The notes under the pieces are model-generated. The model ran no database searches. It had not been told where the DNA came from and worked only from the letters and a program-made list of their open reading frames with translations. Made by a program: the position numbers and the translations under genes. This document shows positions 1 through 7,968 of a stretch of DNA of 18,010 nt, one piece after another (position 1 is the first letter of the stretch; every line of letters starts with the position of its first letter). The stretch spans positions 96,878 to 114,887 of the forward strand of contig QKYT01000329.1 of the NCBI GenBank assembly GCA_003550305.1, in the 5' to 3' direction. The DNA comes from Glomus cerebriforme. Taxonomy: Eukaryota; Glomeromycota; Glomeromycetes; Glomerales; Glomeraceae.

Positions 1-382
1 GTATAAGGTTAAAATATTTACCTAGTGTAAATAGAGCTCAATGATTATATATGTATTAGGTAAATGATGAAATATATTCTGATACCTAAAAGTGATCACA
101 TATACTTAATATAATGAGTTTATTTATATCTAAGTGAATATTTGAACTCATACTTGTTATTTATACTATATCTAACATAAGCTATTTATTTATGACTGAG
201 TGTTTTTCTATTTTTATTTTCCATACAGACATATTTAATACTTATGATAAATGAGGAGATGGGTGTCCCTTATTATTAGATGTATAAATGCTTGTATAAG
301 GTTAAAAATATTTACCTAATAATGAATAGAGAGTGTTTTAATTCTTATACATGTATTATGGTAAATGATGATATGCGTTAAT
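1..382. repeat. Diverged direct repeat, spacing about 292 bp
   Basis: The sequence GTATAAGGTTAAAA followed by TATTTACCTA occurs at position 1 and again at 293. Similarity continues for about 75-90 bases, through a second shared block ending TGTATTA..GGTAAATGATGA near 50-70 and 350-370. The unit is about 292 bp, or an 80-bp repeat separated by unrelated DNA. The window begins exactly at the first copy, so the array may extend to the left. No coding potential was seen in either copy. The family is not recognised. Confidence 0.6.
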
Positions 383-607
383 TAAATTTATTACATTAGA
401 AATAAAAAAACTTTAAGAACTGTGTTAATTAAATTTATTAAAACTACATTTATTAATAGTTCATGTATTAAATATTATAATGAATTTTAAAATCAATTAT
501 TGTAAATATAATAATAAATTTTTATGTTCTTTAAAATATAAATACACAATATTTTTTTGCAATTCAAAACCAAATCATATTTTAATTTCCAATTGTATTT
601 ATAAAAT
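383..607. other. AT-rich intergenic stretch, no gene seen
   Basis: This is almost entirely A and T with short homopolymers. It is the presumed upstream region of the decayed gene starting at 608. There is no convincing promoter motif, ORF or RNA gene. Confidence 0.5.
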
Positions 608-1271
608 ATGGCAGGATTGGTTCCTTATAATCCACCAGCACTAGCGCCATTTCAATGGACTATGAACACTGCTAAACAATTAATTACAGAAAGAAGAAAC
701 TTGCACCAGCAATTCAAAGAATTGCAAATTGTTATCATGTCAATGCTTGGATGCTAGTAGTGAACAGGGTGTTCACTGCAACCAACTTTTTAGTGACACT
801 TCAACAATGCCGTGTAAAGTGGAATGCACTGAAAAGAGGATACAAAAATATTAATTGAATAATAAATAATGAGGATGATATTCCTTTTGTTAGTCCAAAC
901 AGTTTTGATAGAGCGTGTTTTGAGGATATGAATGATGAATTTTGGTTATAAATGGGTAATTATTATTAATTAATATTTAAATTAGAGAATTCATTCAATT
1001 TGTTAATATTTTTATTATATTTTATATCTGTTTAGACAAGAATATCGATGATTGCATGTTGTGCATGATCGCTGCCAATATGAAAATTGGTACAGATCGC
1101 GTTCTTTGAGAAGGGAAAGAAGTAAAAGAAGTAAAAGAAGTGAAAGAAGCTCATTCTAGGAACTGATTAAGGAATAGAGATAGAAGACAAAACAGGAGTA
1201 GAAGTAGATCCTGAAGAAGAAGAAGTAAATCCTGACATAAAAGATAAAGAAGATATGGCGATAGATATTAA
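608..1271 (+). pseudogene. Decayed Myb/SANT-like DNA-binding protein with RS-rich tail
   Basis: The reading frame starts at ATG 608 (MAGLVPYNPPALAPFQW..) and stops after 49 codons at 755. A +2 frame shift near 718-745 restores a continuing frame with ..LQQCRVKWNALKRGY.., which resembles the C-rVKWnaLkrgYe helix of Myb/SANT-like (trihelix-type) DNA-binding domains. This frame meets TGA at 856 and TAA at 949, after ..PFVSPNSFDRACFEDMND... A probable intron follows (GT at 956, acceptor AG at 1034-1035 or 1039-1040). The second exon reads through TGA 1049 into an arginine/serine-rich tail (RSRSLRRERSKRSKRS), shifts frame once more near 1157, and has TGA at 1164, 1212 and 1233 and TAA at 1245 before the end. 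An intact relative would likely bind DNA in the nucleus. This copy cannot make the protein. Family assignment is by motif only. Confidence 0.55.
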
Positions 1272-1487
1272 ATTTTAACTTTTTATTATATTATGTTATT
1301 GCTATTAATTATATATTTTATTTTAATTTGATAATAAAAAATTAAAATTAAAAATAAAGAAAACAAAGGATTATATAATATAATGAAATATTCAAATTTA
1401 ATTTTGTTTTGTTAAAAAAGTATTTAAAATTGAATGTAAAAATGCCAAAATGTTGTTAATATAAAGATCTAAATTTCGAACTTATGA
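1272..1487. other. AT-rich spacer between pseudogene and repeat
   Basis: This is a low-complexity A/T tract with no ORF. A short perfect inverted repeat, GAACTTAT...ATAAGTTC, lies at 1478-1502 at the junction with the dispersed repeat that follows. Confidence 0.4.
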
Positions 1488-1640
1488 TTATATAATAAGT
1501 TCATATGACATCCTTATGTAGATTTTACAAAGATACAGTATATACAAATTATAAATATAATCATCTTTTTCAGGGATTTTTTTACATTATTAAAGTTTTT
1601 TCTTTCCTTTTGATTTTCCTTTAAAACTCCCTCTTATCTT

Positions 1641-1730
1641 CCTTATACTGCATATGAGGTCTTCCTCGCATCAGGCAAGGAAAAACCAGTCAGATAGTTG
1701 AGTATCTCCTAACTGCTGGTTTGGTTTAGG
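1641..1730 (+). repeat. Two-hairpin module, copy 1
   Basis: This is one of three copies of a roughly 90-bp module (the others are at 5838 and 5959). The left half runs from CCTTATACTG to CAGGCAAGG and pairs as CTG.ATAT.GAGG against CCTC..AT.CAG with a TCTT loop. The right half runs from ACCAGTCAGATAG to CTAACTGCTGGT and forms a second stem. This copy has mismatches in both stems (an A-C pair in the first, an A-A pair in the second). Function is unknown; it could be a structured RNA, a transposon end or a recombination site. Confidence 0.5.
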
Positions 1731-1767
1731 TTAGAATTCCCCCTCTTTATTTTCTCGTATTTATGTT

Positions 1768-2150
1768 TATGAAGAAATGTTAAAAACTAAAGAGATCAGG
1801 AAGATTTTAGCAAGAAGATAAAATACTACTTCAAGATAAAATTACAACTTTAAGAAAGAAATATTCAAGATAATCAACCCATTTCAACACGTTGGATTGT
1901 GAAAAATTTAAAGGTTTTATTTAAGATTAACAAATTAATGAAAAAGAATATTATGAAGCAACGTTAAATACCAAAGATATCATCGTGATGAGAAGATTTT
2001 ACAAGATGATAAAAAGAAAACAGAAGAAAGAAATACTACAAGATAAAATTACAACTTTAAGAAAGAAATATTCAAGATAATCAACTCATTTCAGCACGTT
2101 GGATTGTGAAAAATTAAAAGTTTTATTCAAGATTAAAAATTAATGAAAAA
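1768..2150 (+). repeat. Tandem duplication inside repeat copy A
   Basis: The unit beginning TATGAAG at 1768 recurs at 1952. Both copies carry AAGATAAAATTACAACTTTA (about 1833 and 2040), then TTCAAGATAATCAAC, then CACGTTGGATTGTGAAAAA. Spacing between matching blocks changes from 184 to 207 bases because of an insertion in the second unit. Neither unit has an uninterrupted reading frame. Confidence 0.65.
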
Positions 2151-2660
2151 AGAAAAGAATAACTAATTATACAAACAGATAATCGATAAAGAAATATAAG
2201 TTCAAGATAACAGAGAAGATGCAGAAAGAAAAAAGTGGAGACGAAAGAAAAGGCTGATGACAAGTTAAAAGAAATAATAAGAAAAAGAGAAAATTTGCCA
2301 ATAATAACAGATAAGGAAGAAATCAAAGGAAATAAAAGTACATTTTCAAGAATGGATAATAAGAAGGAAAAGAACAATTTTAAGAAAAAATATAGTAAAG
2401 GATAATGAAGGAATACATGAAAAAAAAGATCAGAAAATGAAAAAAATATTACAAATAAATGAAGGAATATTAAACATCATATTTTTTTAGTAATTTTATT
2501 TTTAAGAAAATTTACATATAGAATTTTTTTAATGGAATTAATTATCAAAACTTATTAATTATGTATAATCACTAAAATCAGTTTTTTAAATAAATATTAT
2601 GAATAATTTTTTTTTTAATAAAATAAAATAATATATTTTTTAAATTTGTGAATTGATTTC

Positions 2661-2690
2661 GCCCGGATAATTTAATGGATAATCTATACT
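2661..2690 (+). other. tRNA-Arg-like 5' half (D-arm/A-box), degenerate
   Basis: GCCCGGATAATTTAATGGAT resembles the acceptor strand plus D-arm of eukaryotic tRNA-Arg genes (..CGGATGGCCTAATGGATAAG..). No good anticodon arm or B-box follows at the expected spacing, so this is not called a tRNA gene. A better-preserved counterpart lies at 7087-7110, at the same end of the other repeat copy. Confidence 0.35.
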
Positions 2691-2700
2691 ACAGTATTTG

Positions 2701-3423
2701 ACCAATTTCTTGTTAAAATGAAAATTAAAATTAATAATCTCGAACTACTGACGATTCCACCTTTTGGTCGTCATCTGTTCTTGTATTATATGAAATTCTA
2801 TGATTAAACAAATTTTTCGTATATATTGAATAATTCAACCGTTGCAAAGATGCTTAGAATCCTTTTATATGAATATTATTAGTTGAATTAAATACGGAAA
2901 TAATTGAAAAACACAGTTATTAAAACAAATTTTTCTTGAAGTGTTGTTTATCATCGTACAATGGCTGGGCGGAGGTTAAGGGTTAAGTTTATACATGAGA
3001 GCATATAATAACACACAAGTTTAATGTTGAATTGGTATAGTATCACTAATACCAATACGCCATAATATTTCAGAATCCCATGTATAGATTAAGTTATGGT
3101 TAAAAGACAATATTTCATATATTATAAAAAATCAGCTATTGAAACTTCAAAATTTAAAAGTACACAATTTATATTTACTTATATAGTATTGCGAGGTGAT
3201 ATAAAGGTAAAGAATGGTTTGAAACTCAAAACGGAATAATTAATATGATTTTGTAATAAATTTTTTATCGCAGCCCTTTTTATATATAATATAATATAAA
3301 TGGGCTTCTTAAAAGACAGTTAGAATAATGTTTTTTGTACACTGTATAACATTTCTTCTAAAAACTTTTAGTATACAGATTTAGCAAATTAGATTAAAAG
3401 TGTCGATAAAAAAAAATAGCATT
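2701..3423. other. AT-rich intergenic stretch, no gene seen
   Basis: No ORF with convincing composition is present on either strand. Islands of higher GC occur around 2960-2990 (GGCTGGGCGGAGGTTAAGGG) and 3040-3070, but they encode nothing recognisable. The rest is low-complexity A/T. Confidence 0.4.
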
Positions 3424-3603
3424 GCAAAAATTAACTTTTTTAATAATCGCAGAGAACATATTACACTTCCTAATGTCGTACTATGAAATGTATTGGACGT
3501 GGAAGAATCTCGATTTGTTAATGCTGTAGTTTATAGAGCATTAGCATTACTTGATATTGAAGATATTACTAAGGATTTGAGAGTGTTAGAATTGGATAGA
3601 TAA
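3424..3603 (+). pseudogene. Orphan coding fragment with one in-frame TGA
   Basis: One frame reads NNRREHITLPNVVL, TGA at 484-486 of this kilobase (3484-3486), then NVLDVEESRFVNAVVYRA..., then a stretch ending ..LRVLELDR and TAA at 3601-3603. Composition is typical of a globular, helical protein and clearly unlike the surrounding A/T DNA. The in-frame TGA would be CGA (Arg) before a C-to-T change. No start codon is seen, so this is either the last exon of a lost gene or an isolated relic. I do not recognise the family. Confidence 0.45.
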
Positions 3604-3928
3604 TTCTTTGGTGGAATTCTTTCCTTTTTTTTGTTGAATTATTTATATAACAATTTATATAATTATTTATTTTATTAATAAATTTAATTTTTTATTATTT
3701 GATAATATATTAAAAAATGTGATTTATTATTCTTTGGCGTTATATATTTAAAGATTGAATTTCGAAAATTACAATGAAAGGATTATTAACTTGGCAAATC
3801 TTATTTCGTATGCAAATGATAATTTCTTGTTTTTTTTTAATTAAACGCGTTAATTTTTTTTGAAGTTATATTAGCAAAAAATTATTTATTTGATTATTAC
3901 GGATTATGTGAAATTTTGAAATTTGAAT
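3604..3928. other. AT-rich spacer, no gene seen
   Basis: Low-complexity A/T sequence lies between the coding fragment and the F-box-like pseudogene. No motif stands out. Confidence 0.4.
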
Positions 3929-4963
3929 ATGGCTAAAAAAAGAAAAAGCTCGATTGATGTATTGTATACATTATATGAAATAGTGATAGTAAATCAATTT
4001 TTTTTTCTCCTATTATTTTATTTCCTTTTTTTTTATGAAAATTTGAATAAAAAAAGGTAAAAAGGATAATACAGTATATACTGTATATATACATTGATTG
4101 TGCCTTTTTAAGTTTTAACTCCATCAAATAACAAATGTAAAGAATAAAACAAATAATAAGGAGAAGAAAATTAAATATAATATTAAATATTATTGGTTTA
4201 CATTTACCAGAAGAATCAAGAAACCTATTAAAGAGTAAATATATCGATATCTTTTCGATGAAACAACAAAAACTTTCATTCAATTATGTTAGTTTTTGTA
4301 AATATATTGAAATATCTTCTCCTATTGATTTAATTAATTATTTAACTTGTTCACAATGCAAAGTATTAAAAGTGGAACTACTTAAAGCTTTTTATTACCG
4401 AATGTTCAAATATAATATTTTGAAGACAAGTAGTATAAAATATATAAAATATTCACATGGTCATTATTTTGATCCTCAAATCTTCGTGAATTGAGTTGCA
4501 GATCAGATGATAATGGTTCGGATTGGCAAAGATATGCAGATCAATTGCTGTGACTGAGTGTGACGTTATCTTGCTGAATTACAAAATAAAATTAAAATAC
4601 ATAAAGTTATATGATGATATTATCCGATTTTTCAGGCTTTAGAAAAACAAGCTTATTCAATAATTTATCTAAATTTGAATTTTATAAATTTAACATTACT
4701 TTTTTCAAAATTTATCAATTTAAGATTAACTAAATTTGAGAATTTAGGAACAGCAGTTTATTCTAAACTTCAAATACTTGACTTAAACAATATATCACTT
4801 AATATAGTTACAAATATTATTCAAAACACAAATGGAAATCTTTGGAAAGTGAAAATATAATTTTGAAGAAGTTGTTTTTAAATGTGGGGCTTTCTGGGGT
4901 AATGATTATGAAAGAATTATATGGTAAAAATCTATTGCATCTAATGGAGGAGGTTTTTTTTAA
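3929..4963 (+). pseudogene. Decayed F-box / leucine-rich-repeat protein gene
   Basis: ATG 3929 begins MAKKRKSSIDVLYTLYE, like the F-box start of the large Rhizophagus F-box/LRR family, but runs into low-complexity T-rich sequence and stops at 4058. A relic of the family's IVP motif lies near 4094. Frame 1 then reads GLHLPEESRNLLKSKYIDIF (from about 4190) and KLSFNYVSFCKYIE, ending at 4494. The text continues in another frame (ELSCRSDDNGSDWQRYADQL, 4488-4550), with TGA at 4551 and 4575. It returns to the first frame from about 4564 (RYLAELQNKIKIHKVI, two consecutive TGA, YYPIFQALEKQ), followed by leucine-rich repeats (..LQILDLNNISLNIV..) to 4860. A last shifted piece (FEEVVFKCGAFWGNDYERI) ends at 4963. 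Intact members would be substrate adaptors of SCF ubiquitin ligases. This copy has at least three frameshifts and several stops, so no full product is possible. Confidence 0.65.
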
Positions 4964-5607
4964 TAAATTCGTATTCACAAAATAAATTGATTATTAAAAA
5001 ATGAGTATATAATGTATAAATTTATAAAAAAATCTTTTATTTATCAAAATAAATGTTTTTTAGTTTGAGCTAATCCTTTTTATTATCAAACAGGATTTTA
5101 GATTTTGGTAACCAGTAAATAATAATAATAATAATTTTTTTTTATCAGTTATAGTTTTTTAAAATAATTGTAATGAAGATTAATAAAGATGCCATGATCA
5201 AATTTTATATTTTCTTTTTATTTTTTTGTAAATATGAAAATATCACACAAAATATTCATAAATTCCTTAAAAGAACTGTAGTAATACTTGAGTTAGATTA
5301 TTATCTCTCAGTCGTACATGCGATCAATGGTAGCAACATTCAGCAGCATTTTATGTAATAGATTCATATGATTGACTTGATTGACTTTTATAAAATATCC
5401 TTAATAATAAAATTTCATTATGATATTTTAACACAATTAAAATCTAGTATCTTCTGATATTACATAATTATATACTAATGGTCTAATACACAATGCGTAT
5501 TATGACTTATATGTACTATTATACTTAACTTGGCTGCTCATGATTATAAATTTGGTAATAAAAATGAACAAATAAATCTAAATTAAGTAGTACTCGATAA
5601 TAAAAAT
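4964..5607. other. AT-rich intergenic stretch with one doubtful small ORF
   Basis: The only ORF is 61 codons at 5173-5358 (+), starting MKINKDAMIKF. It is Phe/Ile/Lys-rich, has no recognisable domain, and could be chance or another relic. The remainder is low-complexity. An AT-rich inverted segment around 5455-5525 (TAATGGTCTAATACACAATG.. and CGTATTATGACTTAT) has no clear role. Confidence 0.35.
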
Positions 5608-5837
5608 ACATAATAAGTTCTCATGACACATCCCTTGTAAATTTTACAAAAGGTAAAAAAAAAAAAAAAAAATTATAAATACTTACCATTTTTTTTTTAA
5701 AAAAAAATTTTTCTCTAAATTTAAAAAATTAGATTTATTGAATTCTCCCTTTAAACTCTTTTCTTTCTATAATTTTATCTTTTTTCCTTTTTAAAAACTA
5801 GATTCTCAGTCCCTTTAACCTCACTTTCTTTTACTTT

Positions 5838-5930
5838 CCTTATACTGTATATGAGGTCTTCCTCATATCAGGCAAGGAAGGTCCAGTCAGGTAGTTGAGT
5901 ATTTCCTATCTGGCTGGTTTGATTTCTTTT
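5838..5930 (+). repeat. Two-hairpin module, copy 2 (best paired)
   Basis: The left hairpin (5838-5877) has outer stem CCTT/AAGG and inner stem CTG-ATATGAGG against CCTCATATCAG, complementary over 11 pairs with one bulged T and a TCTT loop. The right hairpin has 5883-5894 (CCAGTCAGGTAG) against 5906-5917 (CTATCTGGCTGG), 12 pairs including two G-T wobbles, with an 11-base loop. The two stems are separated by only a few bases. No coding frame is conserved between copies. Confidence 0.6.
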
Positions 5931-5958
5931 TAAATTCCTTTAAACTTCCTCTTATCTT

Positions 5959-6048
5959 CCTTATACTGTATATGAGTTGACCTTCCTCGTATCAGGCAAG
6001 GAAAGACCGGTTAGATAGTCGAGTATCTCTCCTATCTGCGGTTTGGTT
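5959..6048 (+). repeat. Two-hairpin module, copy 3
   Basis: This begins directly downstream of copy 2, making a tandem pair with a period of about 120 bp. The first loop carries a small insertion (GAGTTGACCTTCCTC) while the stem CTGTATATGAG / CTCGTATCAG is kept with one T-G wobble. In the second hairpin, ACCG pairs with CGGT where the other copies have ACCAG with CTGGT, and TAGATAG pairs with CTATCTG. Both arms have therefore changed together, the pattern expected if pairing matters. Confidence 0.55.
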
Positions 6049-7086
6049 TAAATCAGAATTCCTTTTTTCATTTCCTTATATTTATGTTTATGAAGCAATG
6101 TTGAAGACTAATAAGATTAGTGATGGGGAGATAACAATAAACAACAAAAGGATGAAAGGAAATACTACTTAAGAAATATGCAACAACTTTAAGAAAGGTA
6201 GCTGGGTGAAAAGTTACTTTCAGAGAATAAATGTCCCAAGTATTGGAAAAAGATGTAGAATTGCTGAGATAATCTGGATTTCAGAGATGTTCTGATCCTG
6301 AAATATTCAAGTTTCAAGATAATTAACCCATTTCAGCATGTTGAATCATGAAAAATTAAAACCTTAAAAACAACTAAAAAAAGTTTAGAATAAAAAAAAT
6401 CGATTAATATGGGTAATGAAATAATACAACAAAGAAATAATAGAAGATGAGCTCAAGATAACAGAGAAAATAAGAAAGAGAAAGGTGGAATGAAAGAAAA
6501 CAAAAGAAAAAAGACAGATAACAGGTTAAACTAAGTATTAAGCAAAAGAAAATATTTTCTATCTGGTGAATGATTAAAAGGATAACACGAAATATAAATT
6601 GTTGGACTTTAAAAGAATAATAAAAGAAGCAGTTTGCCAATAATAACATATAAAGAAGAAATCAAAGAACATTTCCAAAAATAGATAAGACAAAGTCAAA
6701 AAAAGGACAAGATTGAAAACACAACTTGAAGAAAAAATGCATATAAATAAAGAAAGGTATACTGGCTTAGAATAAAGATGCATAATTGTGAAAAAAAGGT
6801 TGGAATAAAGATGTAATAAGGAAGCAAGAATAGAAGGGAATAATGATATAAAAATAACGAATATAAGAATAAAATCAACAAAAACAAACAATATTAATAG
6901 AAATAAAATAGAAAGGATAATGAAGGAATACAAGAGAAAAAACAACTTTGAAAATTATACAAATGGAGTAGTAATATTAGATTTTCTTTTTTTTTTTTAG
7001 TAATTTTATTTTATTAAATGTACAGTATGTATTAAGTAATATTTTTTTTCAATAAATAAAAATAATTTTTTAAATTGAATTGTTTC

Positions 7087-7120
7087 GACCGGATGATCTA
7101 ATGGATAACCTGTACTTGAT
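7087..7120 (+). other. tRNA-Arg-like 5' half (D-arm/A-box)
   Basis: GACCGGATGATCTAATGGAT is very close to the first part of a eukaryotic tRNA-Arg gene (acceptor strand GACCGGA, A-box T-G--CTAATGG, D-loop GGATAA). The following bases (CCTGTACTTGATAATTC) do not form a clear anticodon arm, and the nearest TTCAAAC-like B-box is too close for a normal tRNA. It is best read as a tRNA-derived or tRNA-mimicking remnant at the right edge of the dispersed repeat. Confidence 0.4.
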
Positions 7121-7351
7121 AATTCAAACGGATATTATTCAACTAAAATTACAAGAATAGTTTACCATCCTTTTTTTTTTTGACAAAGTTTCTAACAAGT
7201 TATATTAAGAATGCAGTTAAACAAGTTATCGGATATATAAAAGGCCGAATTCTTAAATTTTTATCCCGTAGCAACTTTAATTATTAGAGAAAAAAATATA
7301 TATATACTGTATATATATCTACTGCGCCACAAAATATCAAAATCTGTGAAA

Positions 7352-7543
7352 TTATTTTGATCCTGATTTTCGACTATGCAAATTTATTACTAATTCATTC
7401 TTTTTTGTATCTTTTTTCACCATCACATAATAAATGATTTTACTTGGATCGTGAGTTCCTTGGCATACATAATTCGATAATTCGATCAATACGCTTTGTG
7501 GAGTGCAAATATATAATTTATTTTGTATTATAAATTTCGTCAT
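7352..7543 (-). CDS. Possible small protein of 63 residues, unknown
   Basis: This minus-strand frame starts MTKFIIQNKLYICTPQ and runs to VINLHSRKSGSK with a TAA stop. Its composition (Cys, Pro, Gln, His, balanced charge) is less biased than chance ORFs in this AT-rich DNA, so it may be a small gene, a last exon, or a transposon relic. The same frame stays open upstream for some codons but no better start is seen. A polypyrimidine stretch lies just upstream on the minus strand, but no AG acceptor fits. There is no domain or signal peptide. It is not homologous by eye to anything else in the window. Confidence 0.22.
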   Translation of the reverse strand: MTKFIIQNKLYICTPQSVLIELSNYVCQGTHDPSKIIYYVMVKKDTKKNELVINLHSRKSGSK

Positions 7544-7968
7544 ACATCGTAAAAAGGTGTAAAAAAAAAATTAGTTTATTAAGTTTCTTTTGATTATAAA
7601 TGTGTAACTTTAACTGCGGTATTTAAACAAATATAAATTTTTTTTTTGTTATAAAACTTACACAACTTGTGGTTATTATTTATTCTATAAAAGCAACTAA
7701 TTCATTTTTTTTTAACAAGATTGTAATTCAATTTATTAAAGTGTAAACAATCATACAAATATAAAAATTTTTACAAAGCTACAAGAGAGAAAAAAAAATA
7801 ATTAACTACTTCGCTAATTCATTTTTCGCTGAATTTGAAAACACAAAGATCGTCAGATTGATCTGGAACTATTCCTGAATTGGGAATTTATTACGTCAGA
7901 GGCCACGTAATGAGTGCGACAATATAAATTCCAGAAAATTTTTTATACCCTTTTTTTAACTAAAAAAG
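7544..7968. other. Upstream region of the nuclease-like gene
   Basis: This is AT-rich with no ORF. A GC-richer stretch at 7835-7935 (GATCGTCAGATTGATCTGG and TTACGTCAGAGGCCACGTAA) precedes the start. The latter contains TTACGT..ACGTAA, a short inverted repeat that could be a transcription-factor site, but nothing proves this. A pyrimidine-rich run ends about 15 bases before the ATG at 7969. Confidence 0.3.

Larger units (their letters stand above)
1488..2700 (+). repeat. Dispersed repeat, copy A
   Basis: This block aligns by eye with 5608-7125. Shared blocks, in the same order, are ATAATAAGTTC..TTTTACAAA (1490), the hairpin module (1641), TTATGTTTATGAAG (1762), a block around TCAAGATAATCAACCCATTTC (1869), a long A/G-rich tract (2130-2450), an A/T tract, and a tRNA-like GCCCGGAT.ATTTAATGGATAA (2661). 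It contains its own tandem duplication (1768-1951 and 1952-2150). The plus strand is purine-rich and has no long ORF. The minus-strand ORFs here are Phe/Leu/Ser-rich shadows of that bias. No transposase or reverse transcriptase is visible, so if mobile it would be non-autonomous. Orientation is arbitrary. Confidence 0.6.
5608..7125 (+). repeat. Dispersed repeat, copy B
   Basis: This is the second copy of the element at 1488-2700, in the same orientation. It shares the left edge ATAATAAGTTC, a TTTTACAAA block, the hairpin module (here duplicated in tandem), TTATGTTTATGAAG (6080), TCAAGATAAT.AACCCATTTC (6314), an A/G-rich tract (6360-6950), an A/T tract and the tRNA-like end at 7087. It is about 0.3 kb longer than copy A, through the extra hairpin module and inserted sequence near 6190-6310. 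All ORFs in the A/G-rich part are on the minus strand, are Phe/Leu/Tyr-rich and overlap each other, so they are treated as compositional artefacts. Confidence 0.6.

Noticed and set aside
2123..2377. 84-codon minus-strand ORF, rich in Phe, Leu and Ser
   Set aside because: It is the complement of an A/G-rich tract in dispersed repeat copy A. Its composition mirrors the base bias and no motif or conservation with copy B was seen.
2970..2990. Telomere-like text (GTTAAGGGTTAAG)
   Set aside because: Only two imperfect units occur, without an array, and the repeat differs from TTAGGG.
4074..4095. Palindrome ACAGTATATACTGT as an operator
   Set aside because: Similar TA-rich palindromes (for example near 7300 and 12020) occur by chance in this base composition, and it lies within a pseudogene.
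3933..4283. 116-codon minus-strand ORF
   Set aside because: It lies antisense to the F-box/LRR pseudogene and includes long Phe and Lys runs from homopolymers. The plus-strand family match is much stronger.
6404..6945. Three overlapping minus-strand ORFs of 63-123 codons, seemingly membrane proteins
   Set aside because: They overlap in different frames over the A/G-rich part of repeat copy B. The hydrophobic Phe/Leu/Tyr content is what any T/C-rich strand would give.
7087..7160. A real tRNA-Arg gene
   Set aside because: Only the acceptor strand and D-arm match; there is no anticodon arm, no T-arm at normal spacing and no closing acceptor strand.
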